IMG/VR virus record: IMGVR_UViG_3300010389_002125
Span: 1 to 64,000 of that record
Length of the DNA stretch: 64,000 nt
Reading direction: 5' to 3' (one strand)
DNA from: a virus
In this document: positions 16,450 to 24,471 of the stretch, in pieces
How the letters are laid out: every line of letters starts with the position of its first letter
Position numbering within the stretch: the first letter of the stretch is position 1
The notes under the pieces: model-generated
Told to the model about the DNA's origin: nothing
Databases searched by the model: none
What the model saw: only the letters and a program-made list of their open reading frames with translations
Translations under genes and position numbers: made by a program

Positions 16450-18090
16450 ATGGCCGTACGTGACTACCTGCCATTCAGGCAATTAGATACAAAATCAACA
16501 AGTTCCTTGGAGGCTACTACATTAAGTGATGATCAAATTAGGTCAGTCAACAAGATAATGAAAGTAGCGGCTCTGGCTCTTGGTTATCAAGGTACAACGT
16601 ACTACTATAATAATAGGACTAATTTTGAGCCATCTCCTTATAATTTTGATAGGATTATACAGGCTGTAGATACTGACTCTTATGTTAAGCAAGCTGTCAC
16701 TAAGTATAAAGAGTTATTCTGGAAAGAAGGATGGCAAATAGTAGGAGAAAATCCAGAAGCAGTTGAGTATCTATATCAAAGAATAGACTTTATGGAAATG
16801 GCTATGAAAAGACCATTTCTTGAATTTTTAATAGAAGTATCAGATCAGCTTTTAAAATTTGCTAATGCCTTTGTTGTTAAAGCACGTGGAGATTTAACAG
16901 GATATTTTCCTTCTTCTATATCTGCAATTAATGCTAGTGATACTTTAGTCGGATATTATCTTATTCCAACAGAGCAAGTAAAGATACTTAGAGATAAGTA
17001 TAATAAGCCAAAGTCCTATCAGCAGTCTACTGATCCATTGACCTATGCGCCTACTGAGAAGGATCCTGTTTGGTCTGCAGACAGGGTTATTCATATGCAC
17101 TTTGATAAGAAGCCAGGTAGAGCTTTTGGAACACCATTCTTATCGAATGTTTTAGATGATGTTGTTGCTCTTAGGCAAATGGAAGAGGATATTCAAAATC
17201 TTGTCCATAGGGAATTGTTTCCTTTATATAAGTATAGGATAGGGACGCCAGAGCAGCCAGCAGAACCAGATGAAATTCTAAAGGCGGCTTCAGAAATAGA
17301 AAGTATGAGAACAGAAGGTGGCTTAATACTTCCTCATCGTCATGATATAGATATTGTAGGATCTAATAATCAGGCACTAGATGCAAGTGCATACATAGAT
17401 CACTTTAAAGAAAGAGTTGCTGTCGGTTTAGGTGTTGCTCCTCATCATTTAGGAATGATGATGAATGGGGGTAATAGATCAGTTACCGAAAGACTTGATA
17501 CAGCTTTGTATGACAAAGTCAAACAATATCAGAAAATATTTGCAGAGATAGTAAGAGTTCATATATTTAATGAGTTGCTACTAGAGGGTGGATTTGATCC
17601 AATAGCTACGCCATATAGTGATGGAACATCTGATAGATGTTATTTTAAGTTTAATGAGATAGATGTTGACACTCAAGTTAAGAAAGAAACTCATGTTATA
17701 CAGAAGTATGTAAATTCTGTGATAACTCTTTCTGAAGCAAGAACTCAGCTAGGTGTTGATCCAGAAGCTGATATGGATGGGCTATTTCAAAGTATTCAGG
17801 CTGATACTCAAATGAAAATTCAACAGGCTCAGATGTCTATTAAGTCTGGAACAGATGTGCAGAGAGATGGAGATAAGCAGCAGTCAGCTAGTTCTGGTCA
17901 AAGAAATTTACCAAATAACAGAAGAGGTGTTGGCAATGCAGTCCGTCCTGCTAATCAGCAGGGTAGAAGAACTTCTCCTGATATTAAAAGGGCAGATAGC
18001 AATCTTTTGAGCACTGTTGAAAGTTTGCTGGATGAAGAGTATAATATAGTTTATATTGATGAAAAAAATGAGGAAAGTGAAAATAAATGA
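16450..18090 (+). CDS. Portal protein
   Basis: The dodecameric head vertex through which DNA is packaged and ejected. Supporting features over 546 residues: an N-terminal clip/wing region with DSYVKQAVTKYKELFWKEGW; a central DRVIHMHFDKKPGRAFGTPF strand region typical of portals; VALRQMEEDIQNLVHRELFP; the stem/crown segment AVGLGVAPHHLGMMMNGGNR with SVTERLD, a strong portal signature; and a Gln/Lys-rich disordered C-terminus. GGAG precedes the ATG. The stop overlaps the next ATG as ATGA. Distance from terL (about 5 kb) is larger than usual because fibre genes lie between. Confidence 0.93.
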   Translation: MAVRDYLPFRQLDTKSTSSLEATTLSDDQIRSVNKIMKVAALALGYQGTTYYYNNRTNFEPSPYNFDRIIQAVDTDSYVKQAVTKYKELFWKEGWQIVGENPEAVEYLYQRIDFMEMAMKRPFLEFLIEVSDQLLKFANAFVVKARGDLTGYFPSSISAINASDTLVGYYLIPTEQVKILRDKYNKPKSYQQSTDPLTYAPTEKDPVWSADRVIHMHFDKKPGRAFGTPFLSNVLDDVVALRQMEEDIQNLVHRELFPLYKYRIGTPEQPAEPDEILKAASEIESMRTEGGLILPHRHDIDIVGSNNQALDASAYIDHFKERVAVGLGVAPHHLGMMMNGGNRSVTERLDTALYDKVKQYQKIFAEIVRVHIFNELLLEGGFDPIATPYSDGTSDRCYFKFNEIDVDTQVKKETHVIQKYVNSVITLSEARTQLGVDPEADMDGLFQSIQADTQMKIQQAQMSIKSGTDVQRDGDKQQSASSGQRNLPNNRRGVGNAVRPANQQGRRTSPDIKRADSNLLSTVESLLDEEYNIVYIDEKNEESENK

Positions 18091-18404
18091 AGATTAAGTT
18101 AACGAATGAGGCTCATGTATCCTATGCCAGGACTGACGATGCCTGCGAAGCTTTTAAAAAAGCTGTAGTAAACGGTCAGGCAAGACTAGCTCTTGAGATG
18201 ATGGTTGATATAGTTGATTATATATCATCTTTAGGTGATTCAGAAGTAAAAGATGAGACTGTGTCTGAGTCGCAGACTATTACAGCAAGTGAAGCTGTAA
18301 AAGAAGTAGAGCAAAAGCAAGCAACTAAAACTACTGCAAGAAAGCAAGCTGCAGCTAAGTCAAATCAACAAAAAGACGAGCAAAGTGGTCAAGAAGAAGA
18401 GTGA
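18087..18404 (+). CDS. Small helical protein with disordered acidic tail
   Basis: A 105-residue protein translationally coupled to portal (ATGA overlap). Residues about 15-55 form a helical unit (DDACEAFKKAVVNGQARLA, then EMMVDIVDYI). The rest is a low-complexity Lys/Gln/Glu/Thr tail. I do not recognise a named family. Its place between portal and protease suggests a head-assembly accessory. The next gene starts within its stop codon, so all three genes are co-translated. Confidence 0.72.
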   Translation: MKIKLTNEAHVSYARTDDACEAFKKAVVNGQARLALEMMVDIVDYISSLGDSEVKDETVSESQTITASEAVKEVEQKQATKTTARKQAAAKSNQQKDEQSGQEEE

Positions 18405-19168
18405 AGCTTGTAATAGGTTGCCCAGTTTATAAAAGAGACTGGATTCTTCCACTGTGGATAAAGTATGTTAAGTCACAGGGTTTAAATTTTAAAGATGTAG
18501 GTTTTGTTTTTGAGGTTTCTCCTGATGATGAAAAAACTGTTTCTATCCTAAAGCAGTGGCGCGATGCAGATAAAAGCTTAGGGCTTTTTGATATCAATAC
18601 AAGAGATGATATAGCTCATTTCTCACACAGAGACAATGGAAGGCAATGGACTCTTTCCAAGTATGAAAATATGGTTTCTTTGAGAAACTCTATCCTTAAT
18701 AGGGTTAGGGAAATATCTCCAGACTATTACTTTAGTCTTGATTCAGACATCATATTAACTAATCCAAATACTATAAGATTGTTAACATCGCATATTGATG
18801 ATGGCGCTAATGCTGTTAGTCCGTTGATGTTTATGACTCCAGTTGGTACAAAGTATCCAAGTGTTATGACTTGGAGAAAAGATGATCCAAACAGGGCATA
18901 TAGAGAGTCTGATTATCCATTGGGAACTTATTTCAAATCTGACGTTATCATGGCAGCTAAAATGATGAGTAAAGACGTTTATGAAAATGTAGATTACTCA
19001 GTTCATAGGCAGGGTGAAGATGTTGGCTGGTCACTTTCTTGTAGGGAAAAAGGCTTTTCCCTGTACTCAGCTTCCTACATATATTCGGTACATGTGATGT
19101 CAGAGTTGGCATTAGAAGATATATCCAAAAATGGTGACACTAGAGAAAGAGTTCTTCAATCAATATAA
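18401..19168 (+). CDS. GT-A fold glycosyltransferase
   Basis: A 255-residue enzyme expected to transfer a sugar from a nucleotide-sugar donor. It opens with KLVIGCPVYKRDW, a typical first Rossmann strand of family-2-like transferases, and has a metal-binding DxD as LDSD (D114/D116). After that comes VSPLMFMTPVG, then HRQGEDVGWSLSCREKGF, which matches the acceptor-side ED motif region of these enzymes. The GTG start overlaps the previous stop (GTGA). It lies inside the head-assembly cluster, just before the protease-scaffold, so modification of capsid or other virion proteins is the simplest inference. DNA modification or host-surface change cannot be excluded. Confidence 0.85.
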   Translation: MKLVIGCPVYKRDWILPLWIKYVKSQGLNFKDVGFVFEVSPDDEKTVSILKQWRDADKSLGLFDINTRDDIAHFSHRDNGRQWTLSKYENMVSLRNSILNRVREISPDYYFSLDSDIILTNPNTIRLLTSHIDDGANAVSPLMFMTPVGTKYPSVMTWRKDDPNRAYRESDYPLGTYFKSDVIMAAKMMSKDVYENVDYSVHRQGEDVGWSLSCREKGFSLYSASYIYSVHVMSELALEDISKNGDTRERVLQSI

Positions 19169-19180
19169 ATTTGTATAAAT

Positions 19181-19211
19181 TTGTTCAATGTTATAAAAAC
19201 AAATTTACTAT
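19181..19211 (+). promoter_or_regulatory. Candidate late promoter upstream of head-assembly genes
   Basis: In the 76-base gap before the protease gene there is TTGTTC (19181), TTATAA (19191-19196) and, nine bases on, TACTAT (19206-19211). The same TTATAA-N9-TACTAT spacing recurs before the sheath gene. The gap is one of the few untranslated stretches long enough for a promoter. Which polymerase or sigma factor would use it is unknown. Confidence 0.4.
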
Positions 19212-19244
19212 AGTTATAGACTAAAAAGCAAAAGGTGTAATAGT

Positions 19245-20939
19245 ATGTCAATAGATTTTGTTGAAAGCTTTACTGTTCAACTCCCTGACTTTAAAGATTC
19301 GGATATAGACTTTTCTGAATCTTTTAATTCAAAGCACGGTTTGATTATTGAGGTCGCTGCCATTCATGAAGGTTTGACAGCTAACTACAATCATTACTCC
19401 GCTGAATCCCTAGAGGCAGCCTTGGAATCATGGGTTTCCCCTTACCCTAAGCCAATTATATTAAATCATGATCTAAATACAGAACCTATTGGCAGAGTTA
19501 TGGCAGCCAAGATGGATAAAGAAGAAGATGGCTCTAGTTTTGTTCGACTTCAAATAGCAATAACTGACCCAGTCGCCGCTCAAAAGGTTTTAGATAAAAG
19601 ATATTTGACAGGATCTGTTGGCGGTAGAGCCGGTAAAGCGGTCTGCAGTATAAGTGGTGAAGATTTAGCTCAAGAAACAGATTCTGGTAGACCTCGCATA
19701 CCTAAGTATAAGAGGGGTAAAGTTTACAAGGGTAAATTATCTTATATAGATATGCAGGATATCTCTTTTAAAGAGTACTCTTTTGTTAATCAGCCAGCAG
19801 ATCAAAAATCTGGAGTCAGAAGCACTTCTGTAAAAGATGGTTCAGCTGAAGTAGCTGATTCAGATAACTGGGTGGCGAAAAGCGCCGCTTTTGTACTTTC
19901 TATGGATACTGAAGATATTGTCTCTGTTCAGGAGAATGAGTCAATATTAAAAGGTATGAAGAAGAAAGAATCACGACCAGCTTACTTGCAGTTGAAAGGC
20001 GCGTTCTTAACCGCACTTGCTGCACAAGAGATGGAAAGTGACATTAGTAAGGATGATTCATTACTATCTTATGAAGATTCCGAAAAAGTAAAATCTGAGG
20101 AGAATTCTATAATGGATGATGTTACCAAAGAAGAAGACATCTTAGCTGTGGCTACTGGTCTCAGTGAAGATTTGTCTAGCATCACATCTTCCACTTCCGA
20201 ACAGGATAGCGTGGAAGAGTCCCAGGATGCTGAAGCTGAGATGGGTGAATCAGAAGAAGAAGCTGTTGAGGCAGATTCTGAAGTTTCTGAGGAAACATCT
20301 GAAGAAGAGTCTCAAGCCACTACCGAAGAAGAGGTAGAGCAGGCTGAAGAGGCCAAAGAAGATTCTACTGACGATTCAGAAGAGGCGGATGTACAAGTTG
20401 TAGATTCCGAAAATGCTGGAGAGCCAGAAGAGGCATCGTCTGAGACTGTTGAAGTCGAAGATGATGAAGTTCAAGAAGAAGTTGCTCAAGACAGTGATCT
20501 CACCACAAACGAAAGTAGTGATGAGCAGGATATTGAGCAGTTGAAGGCTCAAGTCGCCCTTCTTGAAGAGCAATTCTCAACAGTAAAAGCTGAGAATGCA
20601 AAGCTCAAAGGCGCGTTACATATGACTCTTGTTGAAAGAGTTGTTGATACAAAGATCGCTTTGGGTATTGAGAGTATTGAGGATCGTGAGTCGTTGATTG
20701 GTGAGCATTCATCACGTACAGCTTCTTCACTGGCAGATAGTCTTAGAGATTTAGCTAAGACCCCTGCTGCTAGATCTACAGTACCTTCGTTGCCTGAAGT
20801 TATGTCTGAAGCTGAAGTTGTAGCTGAAGATAATGTTCTTACTATCGACTCTGACGCAGTTCATGAAGAGCAACTCTCACCGCAAGAGCAGTTTGAGCAG
20901 CTTTTTGTTGACACGCTTATGGGTAGACGTAAACTCTGA
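19245..20939 (+). CDS. Prohead protease-scaffold fusion
   Basis: This 564-residue protein matures the capsid. Residues 1-205 are a herpesvirus-assemblin-type prohead protease: the His motif IILNHDLNTEPIGRV with H75, the Ser motif LTGSVGGRA with S124, and the closing ISFKEYSFVNQPAD strand. A short Cys-bearing insert (VCSISGED) sits where I recall some relatives carrying a zinc knuckle, but most cysteines are missing. From about residue 285 the chain becomes extremely acidic (Glu/Ser/Asp), then a coiled coil at about 425-460, then a helical C-terminus, as expected of a scaffold that fills the prohead and is digested. An internal start (M290) probably also makes scaffold alone. It is followed by decoration and capsid genes, the classical order. 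Confidence 0.9.
   Translation: MSIDFVESFTVQLPDFKDSDIDFSESFNSKHGLIIEVAAIHEGLTANYNHYSAESLEAALESWVSPYPKPIILNHDLNTEPIGRVMAAKMDKEEDGSSFVRLQIAITDPVAAQKVLDKRYLTGSVGGRAGKAVCSISGEDLAQETDSGRPRIPKYKRGKVYKGKLSYIDMQDISFKEYSFVNQPADQKSGVRSTSVKDGSAEVADSDNWVAKSAAFVLSMDTEDIVSVQENESILKGMKKKESRPAYLQLKGAFLTALAAQEMESDISKDDSLLSYEDSEKVKSEENSIMDDVTKEEDILAVATGLSEDLSSITSSTSEQDSVEESQDAEAEMGESEEEAVEADSEVSEETSEEESQATTEEEVEQAEEAKEDSTDDSEEADVQVVDSENAGEPEEASSETVEVEDDEVQEEVAQDSDLTTNESSDEQDIEQLKAQVALLEEQFSTVKAENAKLKGALHMTLVERVVDTKIALGIESIEDRESLIGEHSSRTASSLADSLRDLAKTPAARSTVPSLPEVMSEAEVVAEDNVLTIDSDAVHEEQLSPQEQFEQLFVDTLMGRRKL
20097..20104 (+). promoter_or_regulatory. Internal ribosome binding site for nested scaffold
   Basis: GAGGAGAA lies eight bases before an in-frame ATG at 20112 within the protease-scaffold gene. 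It is as strong as the sites of the capsid genes and falls exactly at the protease/scaffold junction, so it looks functional rather than accidental. Confidence 0.55.
20112..20939 (+). CDS. Nested scaffold protein (internal start, in frame)
   Basis: Translation from M290 of the fusion would give a 275-residue acidic protein opening MDDVTKEEDILAVATGL and ending with the coiled coil and helical C-terminus, with no protease part. Lambda makes its scaffold Nu3 in the same way, from a start inside the protease gene C. Evidence here is the well-placed GAGGAGAA and the coincidence of the start with the domain boundary. It has not been shown to be used; a single polyprotein is the alternative. Confidence 0.5.
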   Translation: MDDVTKEEDILAVATGLSEDLSSITSSTSEQDSVEESQDAEAEMGESEEEAVEADSEVSEETSEEESQATTEEEVEQAEEAKEDSTDDSEEADVQVVDSENAGEPEEASSETVEVEDDEVQEEVAQDSDLTTNESSDEQDIEQLKAQVALLEEQFSTVKAENAKLKGALHMTLVERVVDTKIALGIESIEDRESLIGEHSSRTASSLADSLRDLAKTPAARSTVPSLPEVMSEAEVVAEDNVLTIDSDAVHEEQLSPQEQFEQLFVDTLMGRRKL

Positions 20940-20958
20940 TTATCATAAGGAGAAATAA

Positions 20959-21711
20959 ATGAGTTTAGCAAAATTTCGTAAGGTACATAGCAAGACCGGT
21001 GCAGGTCGTTTCGTAGTTTCTGAGGGCATTGCTCCCAGCGCCTACCTACTTCCCGATCAGGGTCTTCCTACATGGTACTACGACAGTGAGGATGATCGCT
21101 TTGAGATCGTCGTCACTAAGGGTACCATACTTTCAGTCGTTGCCGATTCAAACGGCGATGCAAGAATCGTTCCCGCTAATGGTACAGGTTCATCTGTAAC
21201 TTGGGGCGATACAATGAGCGGTTGGGATCCACTTGATGGTGCTACTCCCAGCAGCACAACTGGGTCAACCGACACTGTGACAGTTGCCGCAGGGTCAGTT
21301 CCAATTGGCGCCGCTCAGTATGATCTCTACAGACCTTTTGATAAGGGCACATCGCAAGGTGCTGGCTTTATCACTCATGGTTACGTAGAGTATCCGATGG
21401 TTGATGGCCTTAACAATGACCTTGCAGTCGGTGACTTAATCCGCGCCGACCACATGGGTCGTCCTGTTGCATTTGATGCCTCCTCAGAGGCAGCTTATTT
21501 GCAGGTTGGTAAGGTTATCGAGGTCGAGAAGTTCGCTACGAATTTCGATGATGGCCTTCTCAGCTATATGCAGCTCCCATCTGATCCAGGTGCACTAAAG
21601 ACTGTCTACGAGCTTACTCGTGATGGCGATTATAAGGGCAAGCTCGGTATTAGAGCAAACCTGGATGTTAATAACGTTGTTGGTGCATTCCGTGCCAACT
21701 TAACACTCTGA
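20959..21711 (+). CDS. Probable capsid decoration/stabilisation protein
   Basis: A 250-residue beta-rich, slightly acidic protein preceded by a perfect AAGGAG. It lies between the protease-scaffold and the major capsid protein, the standard position of decoration proteins such as lambda gpD. Strand-like elements include FEIVVTKGTILSVVADSNGD and GDLIRADHMGRPVAF, consistent with small beta-barrel lobes; no catalytic motif is visible. Codons are much richer in G and C at third positions than in the flanking fibre and tail genes, matching the capsid gene and implying high expression. Role assigned from position and composition; sequence family not recognised. Confidence 0.72.
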   Translation: MSLAKFRKVHSKTGAGRFVVSEGIAPSAYLLPDQGLPTWYYDSEDDRFEIVVTKGTILSVVADSNGDARIVPANGTGSSVTWGDTMSGWDPLDGATPSSTTGSTDTVTVAAGSVPIGAAQYDLYRPFDKGTSQGAGFITHGYVEYPMVDGLNNDLAVGDLIRADHMGRPVAFDASSEAAYLQVGKVIEVEKFATNFDDGLLSYMQLPSDPGALKTVYELTRDGDYKGKLGIRANLDVNNVVGAFRANLTL

Positions 21712-21744
21712 TAAAAATATTTACACAGGAGGAAAAATCCTAAG

Positions 21745-22803
21745 ATGAGTAAGACAATCCAAGAGCTCCTCTCGGGTCTCCCAGCTTGGGAGGCTGCATT
21801 GACTGAGGACGGACACATCGATGAAGAGAATAGAGTAACAATTAAGGAAGCATTTGCATCTCCTGATGCAGCTGCGTTGTTCCCTAAGGTTCTCTCTCGC
21901 ACGCTGAGGGAAGCAGCTGAGCCACAACTACTTGTGACTCCTCTACTTTCCACAGTTCGCCTCGGCAAGGGGCGCTCATTGGAGTTTCCAGCAGTCAACG
22001 CAATCCAAGCTGCCGAAATCCCTGAGGGTCAAGAGTACCCAGAGCAAGCACTCGCCTTCGCAAAGCAGGTAGAGGGCAAGGTCTCAAAGAAGGGCGTAAA
22101 GCTCGCCTTCACTGAAGAAGTCGTTGCTGACTCTCTTTGGGACATTGTTGGTCTACATGTCCGCGCCGCAGGCCGTGCTATGGCTCGACTCAAAGAGCAG
22201 ATCGCTCTAAGCCGTTTCAAGGATGCAGCTACAGTCGTCTTCGATAATGACGACGCCGGTTATGACAACACTTCAGGTCTCGATATTGATGGCGCAGCCA
22301 ACGATACTGTTACCTGGGATGATATCATCGACATGGCTGCTGTTCTTATGGCTGAAAATCACATCCCAACAGACTTCATGCTTCACCCCTTGATGTGGTC
22401 GGTGTTCCTCAAGGACGCCATTTTCCACGCTGGTGGTGCTGCCTCTGGTGTCAATCAGAGCTGGGGTTACCGTCCACAGTCAGCTGAGGGCGCACTCAAT
22501 ACAACAGCTCCAATGGGTCTGAACGTAATTGTTTCACCATTCGTAAGCTTCACTGCTAAGAATGGCGCAACACCTGCTAAGTCAGACCTATTCCTCATTG
22601 ACCGCAATGAGGTTGGGACACTCCTGGTTAAGGATGACATGAGCACAGATCAGTTTGATGATCCTACACGTGACATTCGCTCACTCAAGATGAAAGAGCG
22701 CTATGACATCATCATGCTCGGTGACGGTGAGGGTATCACTGTTGCTAAGAATGTCAGCCTTGCACGCAACTACGAGGTTATGGTCACAAACGAGGCCACC
22801 TGA
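21745..22803 (+). CDS. Major capsid protein (HK97-fold expected)
   Basis: A 352-residue protein that forms the icosahedral shell. An acidic helical N-terminus (to about 60) is followed by LVTPLLSTVRLGKGRSLEFP, then a long spine-helix region with VGLHVRAAGRAMARLKEQIA, the P-domain-like DDIIDMAAVLMAENHIP with FMLHPLMWSVFLKDA, and the C-terminal strand TLLVKDDMSTDQFDDPTRD. The order fits an HK97-fold capsid protein, although the fold is inferred. It is preceded by AGGAGG, and its codon use is the most GC-rich in the window. A strong hairpin terminator follows at once. A long cleavable delta domain is absent because scaffold is supplied by the gene upstream. Confidence 0.9.
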   Translation: MSKTIQELLSGLPAWEAALTEDGHIDEENRVTIKEAFASPDAAALFPKVLSRTLREAAEPQLLVTPLLSTVRLGKGRSLEFPAVNAIQAAEIPEGQEYPEQALAFAKQVEGKVSKKGVKLAFTEEVVADSLWDIVGLHVRAAGRAMARLKEQIALSRFKDAATVVFDNDDAGYDNTSGLDIDGAANDTVTWDDIIDMAAVLMAENHIPTDFMLHPLMWSVFLKDAIFHAGGAASGVNQSWGYRPQSAEGALNTTAPMGLNVIVSPFVSFTAKNGATPAKSDLFLIDRNEVGTLLVKDDMSTDQFDDPTRDIRSLKMKERYDIIMLGDGEGITVAKNVSLARNYEVMVTNEAT

Positions 22804-22811
22804 TAAAACCT

Positions 22812-22839
22812 TAGGGTTGTTATAGTTACGGATACCCTA
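22812..22839 (+). other. Short hairpin directly after the capsid gene
   Basis: TAGGGT (22812-22817) and ACCCTA (22834-22839) form a 6-bp stem with a 16-base loop just before the stronger terminator hairpin. It may stabilise the 3' end of capsid mRNA; it is too weak to call alone. Confidence 0.35.
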
Positions 22840-22842
22840 TGG

Positions 22843-22876
22843 CTAGGGGGCGGTGGAGAAATCTGCCGCCCCCTAG
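22843..22876 (+). terminator. Strong hairpin terminator after the capsid gene
   Basis: CTAGGGGGCGG (22843-22853) and CCGCCCCCTAG (22866-22876) are perfect 11-bp complements around a 12-base loop in an otherwise AT-rich region. The downstream sequence TTCTATATGGGCTTTT is only moderately T-rich, so termination may be partial. It closes the protease-decoration-capsid unit. Confidence 0.75.
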
Positions 22877-22937
22877 TTCTATATGGGCTTTTAGTTGTTA
22901 CTATCAATACATGCGCTATGTTTTGGAGTGTGGTTAA

Positions 22938-23711
22938 GTGGCTTTTTCAACTTTAGTTAATAATTTTGTTGTTGGGATAAATAGTCTTCAAATAAAGTTT
23001 GTTCGTTCGGTGCAGATAAGTTCTCTTCTGGACGAGAATTTTGTCTTAACAAAAACAAGTGATCCATCTTCCCCTATAAGTTCACCATTTAGGGATATAA
23101 ATACATTAATTCATTATAATTCAATAAGTCGTTCATTAACTTTATTTTGGAATGTTGTACTAGATCCAAATACTGAATATACTGTTACGATAAATAATCT
23201 AAAAGATGGTGGAGGGTTAAGTATACCATCTGATAGTTTTAGTTTCACAACACCAGAAACTTCAGCTACACCAAGTAGTTTAGTTGCTACTGGTACTGTT
23301 ATTGAAGAAGTTTTAATTACAGATAAATCCGTAAAAGTAGATTTTGATACTGGCTATCAAATAATAGCAAAAAATCCTGAGTTTTATATAAAAGAAGTTC
23401 AGCCAGTTAATGGAGCTTTTTATATAGATAATGGAGAAAATGATGGAAGAGTGATTATATCTTTCAATCAAAGACCGGCAAGTAACTATCTAAGCTCAAA
23501 GTATTTTAAGGTTCAGAGAAAGAAAATGCAGAGAGCACCTTCTAGATGGGAAAATGTTACAACTCAGATATCTATGCATTCTTGGAAGCCTGATGTGTAT
23601 ATAGATTTTCCTTCTGATGATAGCACTCCAGTTTATTATATTGATGATAAAACATATTTTCAGACAGGATATAAATATAGGGTAATAGTTTCCTCGGAGG
23701 TTGGTGTTTAA
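22938..23711 (+). CDS. Ig-like virion protein
   Basis: A 257-residue protein with a GTG start. Residues about 20-105 resemble bacterial Ig-like (SbsA-type) domains: FNVVLDP-like strand FWNVVLDPNTEYTVTI followed by a PSDSFSFTTPETS end-strand. The remainder is beta-rich and unrecognised, with VIISFNQRPASNY in the second half. Ig-like domains decorate many phage heads, tails and fibres, where they bind carbohydrate weakly. It is the first gene after the capsid terminator and shares one base with the next gene, so a head-surface or collar role is possible. Function inferred from fold type only. Confidence 0.75.
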   Translation: MAFSTLVNNFVVGINSLQIKFVRSVQISSLLDENFVLTKTSDPSSPISSPFRDINTLIHYNSISRSLTLFWNVVLDPNTEYTVTINNLKDGGGLSIPSDSFSFTTPETSATPSSLVATGTVIEEVLITDKSVKVDFDTGYQIIAKNPEFYIKEVQPVNGAFYIDNGENDGRVIISFNQRPASNYLSSKYFKVQRKKMQRAPSRWENVTTQISMHSWKPDVYIDFPSDDSTPVYYIDDKTYFQTGYKYRVIVSSEVGV

Positions 23712-24121
23712 TGGCTAATCAACTATATAAGGGAATCAAGGAAGATTTCTTGAATGGAACAATAAATCTTTTATCAGTAAATTTACGCGTTGCCCTAGTT
23801 AAGAATGGTTATTCTATAGATATAGATAATGATCAGTATGTATCTGATGTTGGTTCGGAAAACATAGCTGCTAGAAGTAATATTTTAGAAAAAATATCAA
23901 TAACAGATGGTATATTAGATGCTGAAAATGAAACCATAGAAAATTATGGGACAAGTGGTTTTGATTACCTAATAATCTATGAGTCTACTGGTGACGATAG
24001 CACCTCTAGGTTGATAGCTTATATTGATACTGGAGATGGTTTACCTGTAGCTAGTACTTCGGAAACTATTTCTATTACTATACAATGGAGCGATTTAGTT
24101 ACAAAGATATTTAGCTTATAA
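23711..24121 (+). CDS. Conserved-type small virion protein
   Basis: A 136-residue beta-rich protein opening MANQLYKGIKEDFLNGTINL, then LRVALVKNGYSIDIDNDQYV. This lead-in, continuing with a YLIIYESTGDD strand and GLPVASTSETISITIQW, is a pattern I associate with small fibre-adaptor or head-decoration proteins found beside fibres in large phages; I cannot name the family. It is flanked by an Ig-like protein and a short fibre adaptor, supporting a surface or fibre-base location. Confidence 0.72.
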   Translation: MANQLYKGIKEDFLNGTINLLSVNLRVALVKNGYSIDIDNDQYVSDVGSENIAARSNILEKISITDGILDAENETIENYGTSGFDYLIIYESTGDDSTSRLIAYIDTGDGLPVASTSETISITIQWSDLVTKIFSL

Positions 24122-24130
24122 GGAAATTAC

Positions 24131-24469
24131 ATGGCAACACAATATCCTAATTCTTTAGATGTACTTAATAACCCATCATCTACTGATAGGTTAGATTCAC
24201 CAACTGTACCTCACCATGAGCAGCATTCTAATGCTAACGATGCAATAGAAGCTATACAAACTGTTATTGGTGTAAATCCAGCTGGTGGTCACTTAACGGT
24301 AAAGGACAGAATTATAGCAGCTGAAACAGATATAGTTAATCAGTCTGTTCTAAATGGGCTTACTGATGTTACTATTGGTACAGCGAATGGTGGAGACATT
24401 TTGCGTTACTCAGGAACTGAATGGGTAAATTATCCAGAAGAAAATCTTGTTGATGGAGGAAACTTTTAA
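24131..24469 (+). CDS. Short fibre adaptor protein
   Basis: A 112-residue protein with [20 protein letters not shown] and a following [16 protein letters not shown], a motif common in fibre-associated phage proteins that precede long trimeric fibres. The chain ends ENLVDGGNF. The next gene, a long fibre, ends [10 protein letters not shown], so the two share a C-terminal tag. Two bases separate the genes. It probably forms the base or a short segment of the same fibre complex; inference from motif and neighbour. Confidence 0.75.
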   Translation: MATQYPNSLDVLNNPSSTDRLDSPTVPHHEQHSNANDAIEAIQTVIGVNPAGGHLTVKDRIIAAETDIVNQSVLNGLTDVTIGTANGGDILRYSGTEWVNYPEENLVDGGNF

Positions 24470-24471
24470 AC

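Noticed and set aside
16097-16474. Minus-strand open frame of 125 codons before the portal gene
   Set aside because: It runs opposite to all other genes, overlaps two + strand genes with plausible ribosome sites and the portal start, and has no ribosome site or recognisable motif.
22891-22910. A third copy of the candidate late promoter (TTACTATC after the capsid terminator)
   Set aside because: TACTAT is present but no TTATAA lies nine bases upstream, so it fails the shared spacing.
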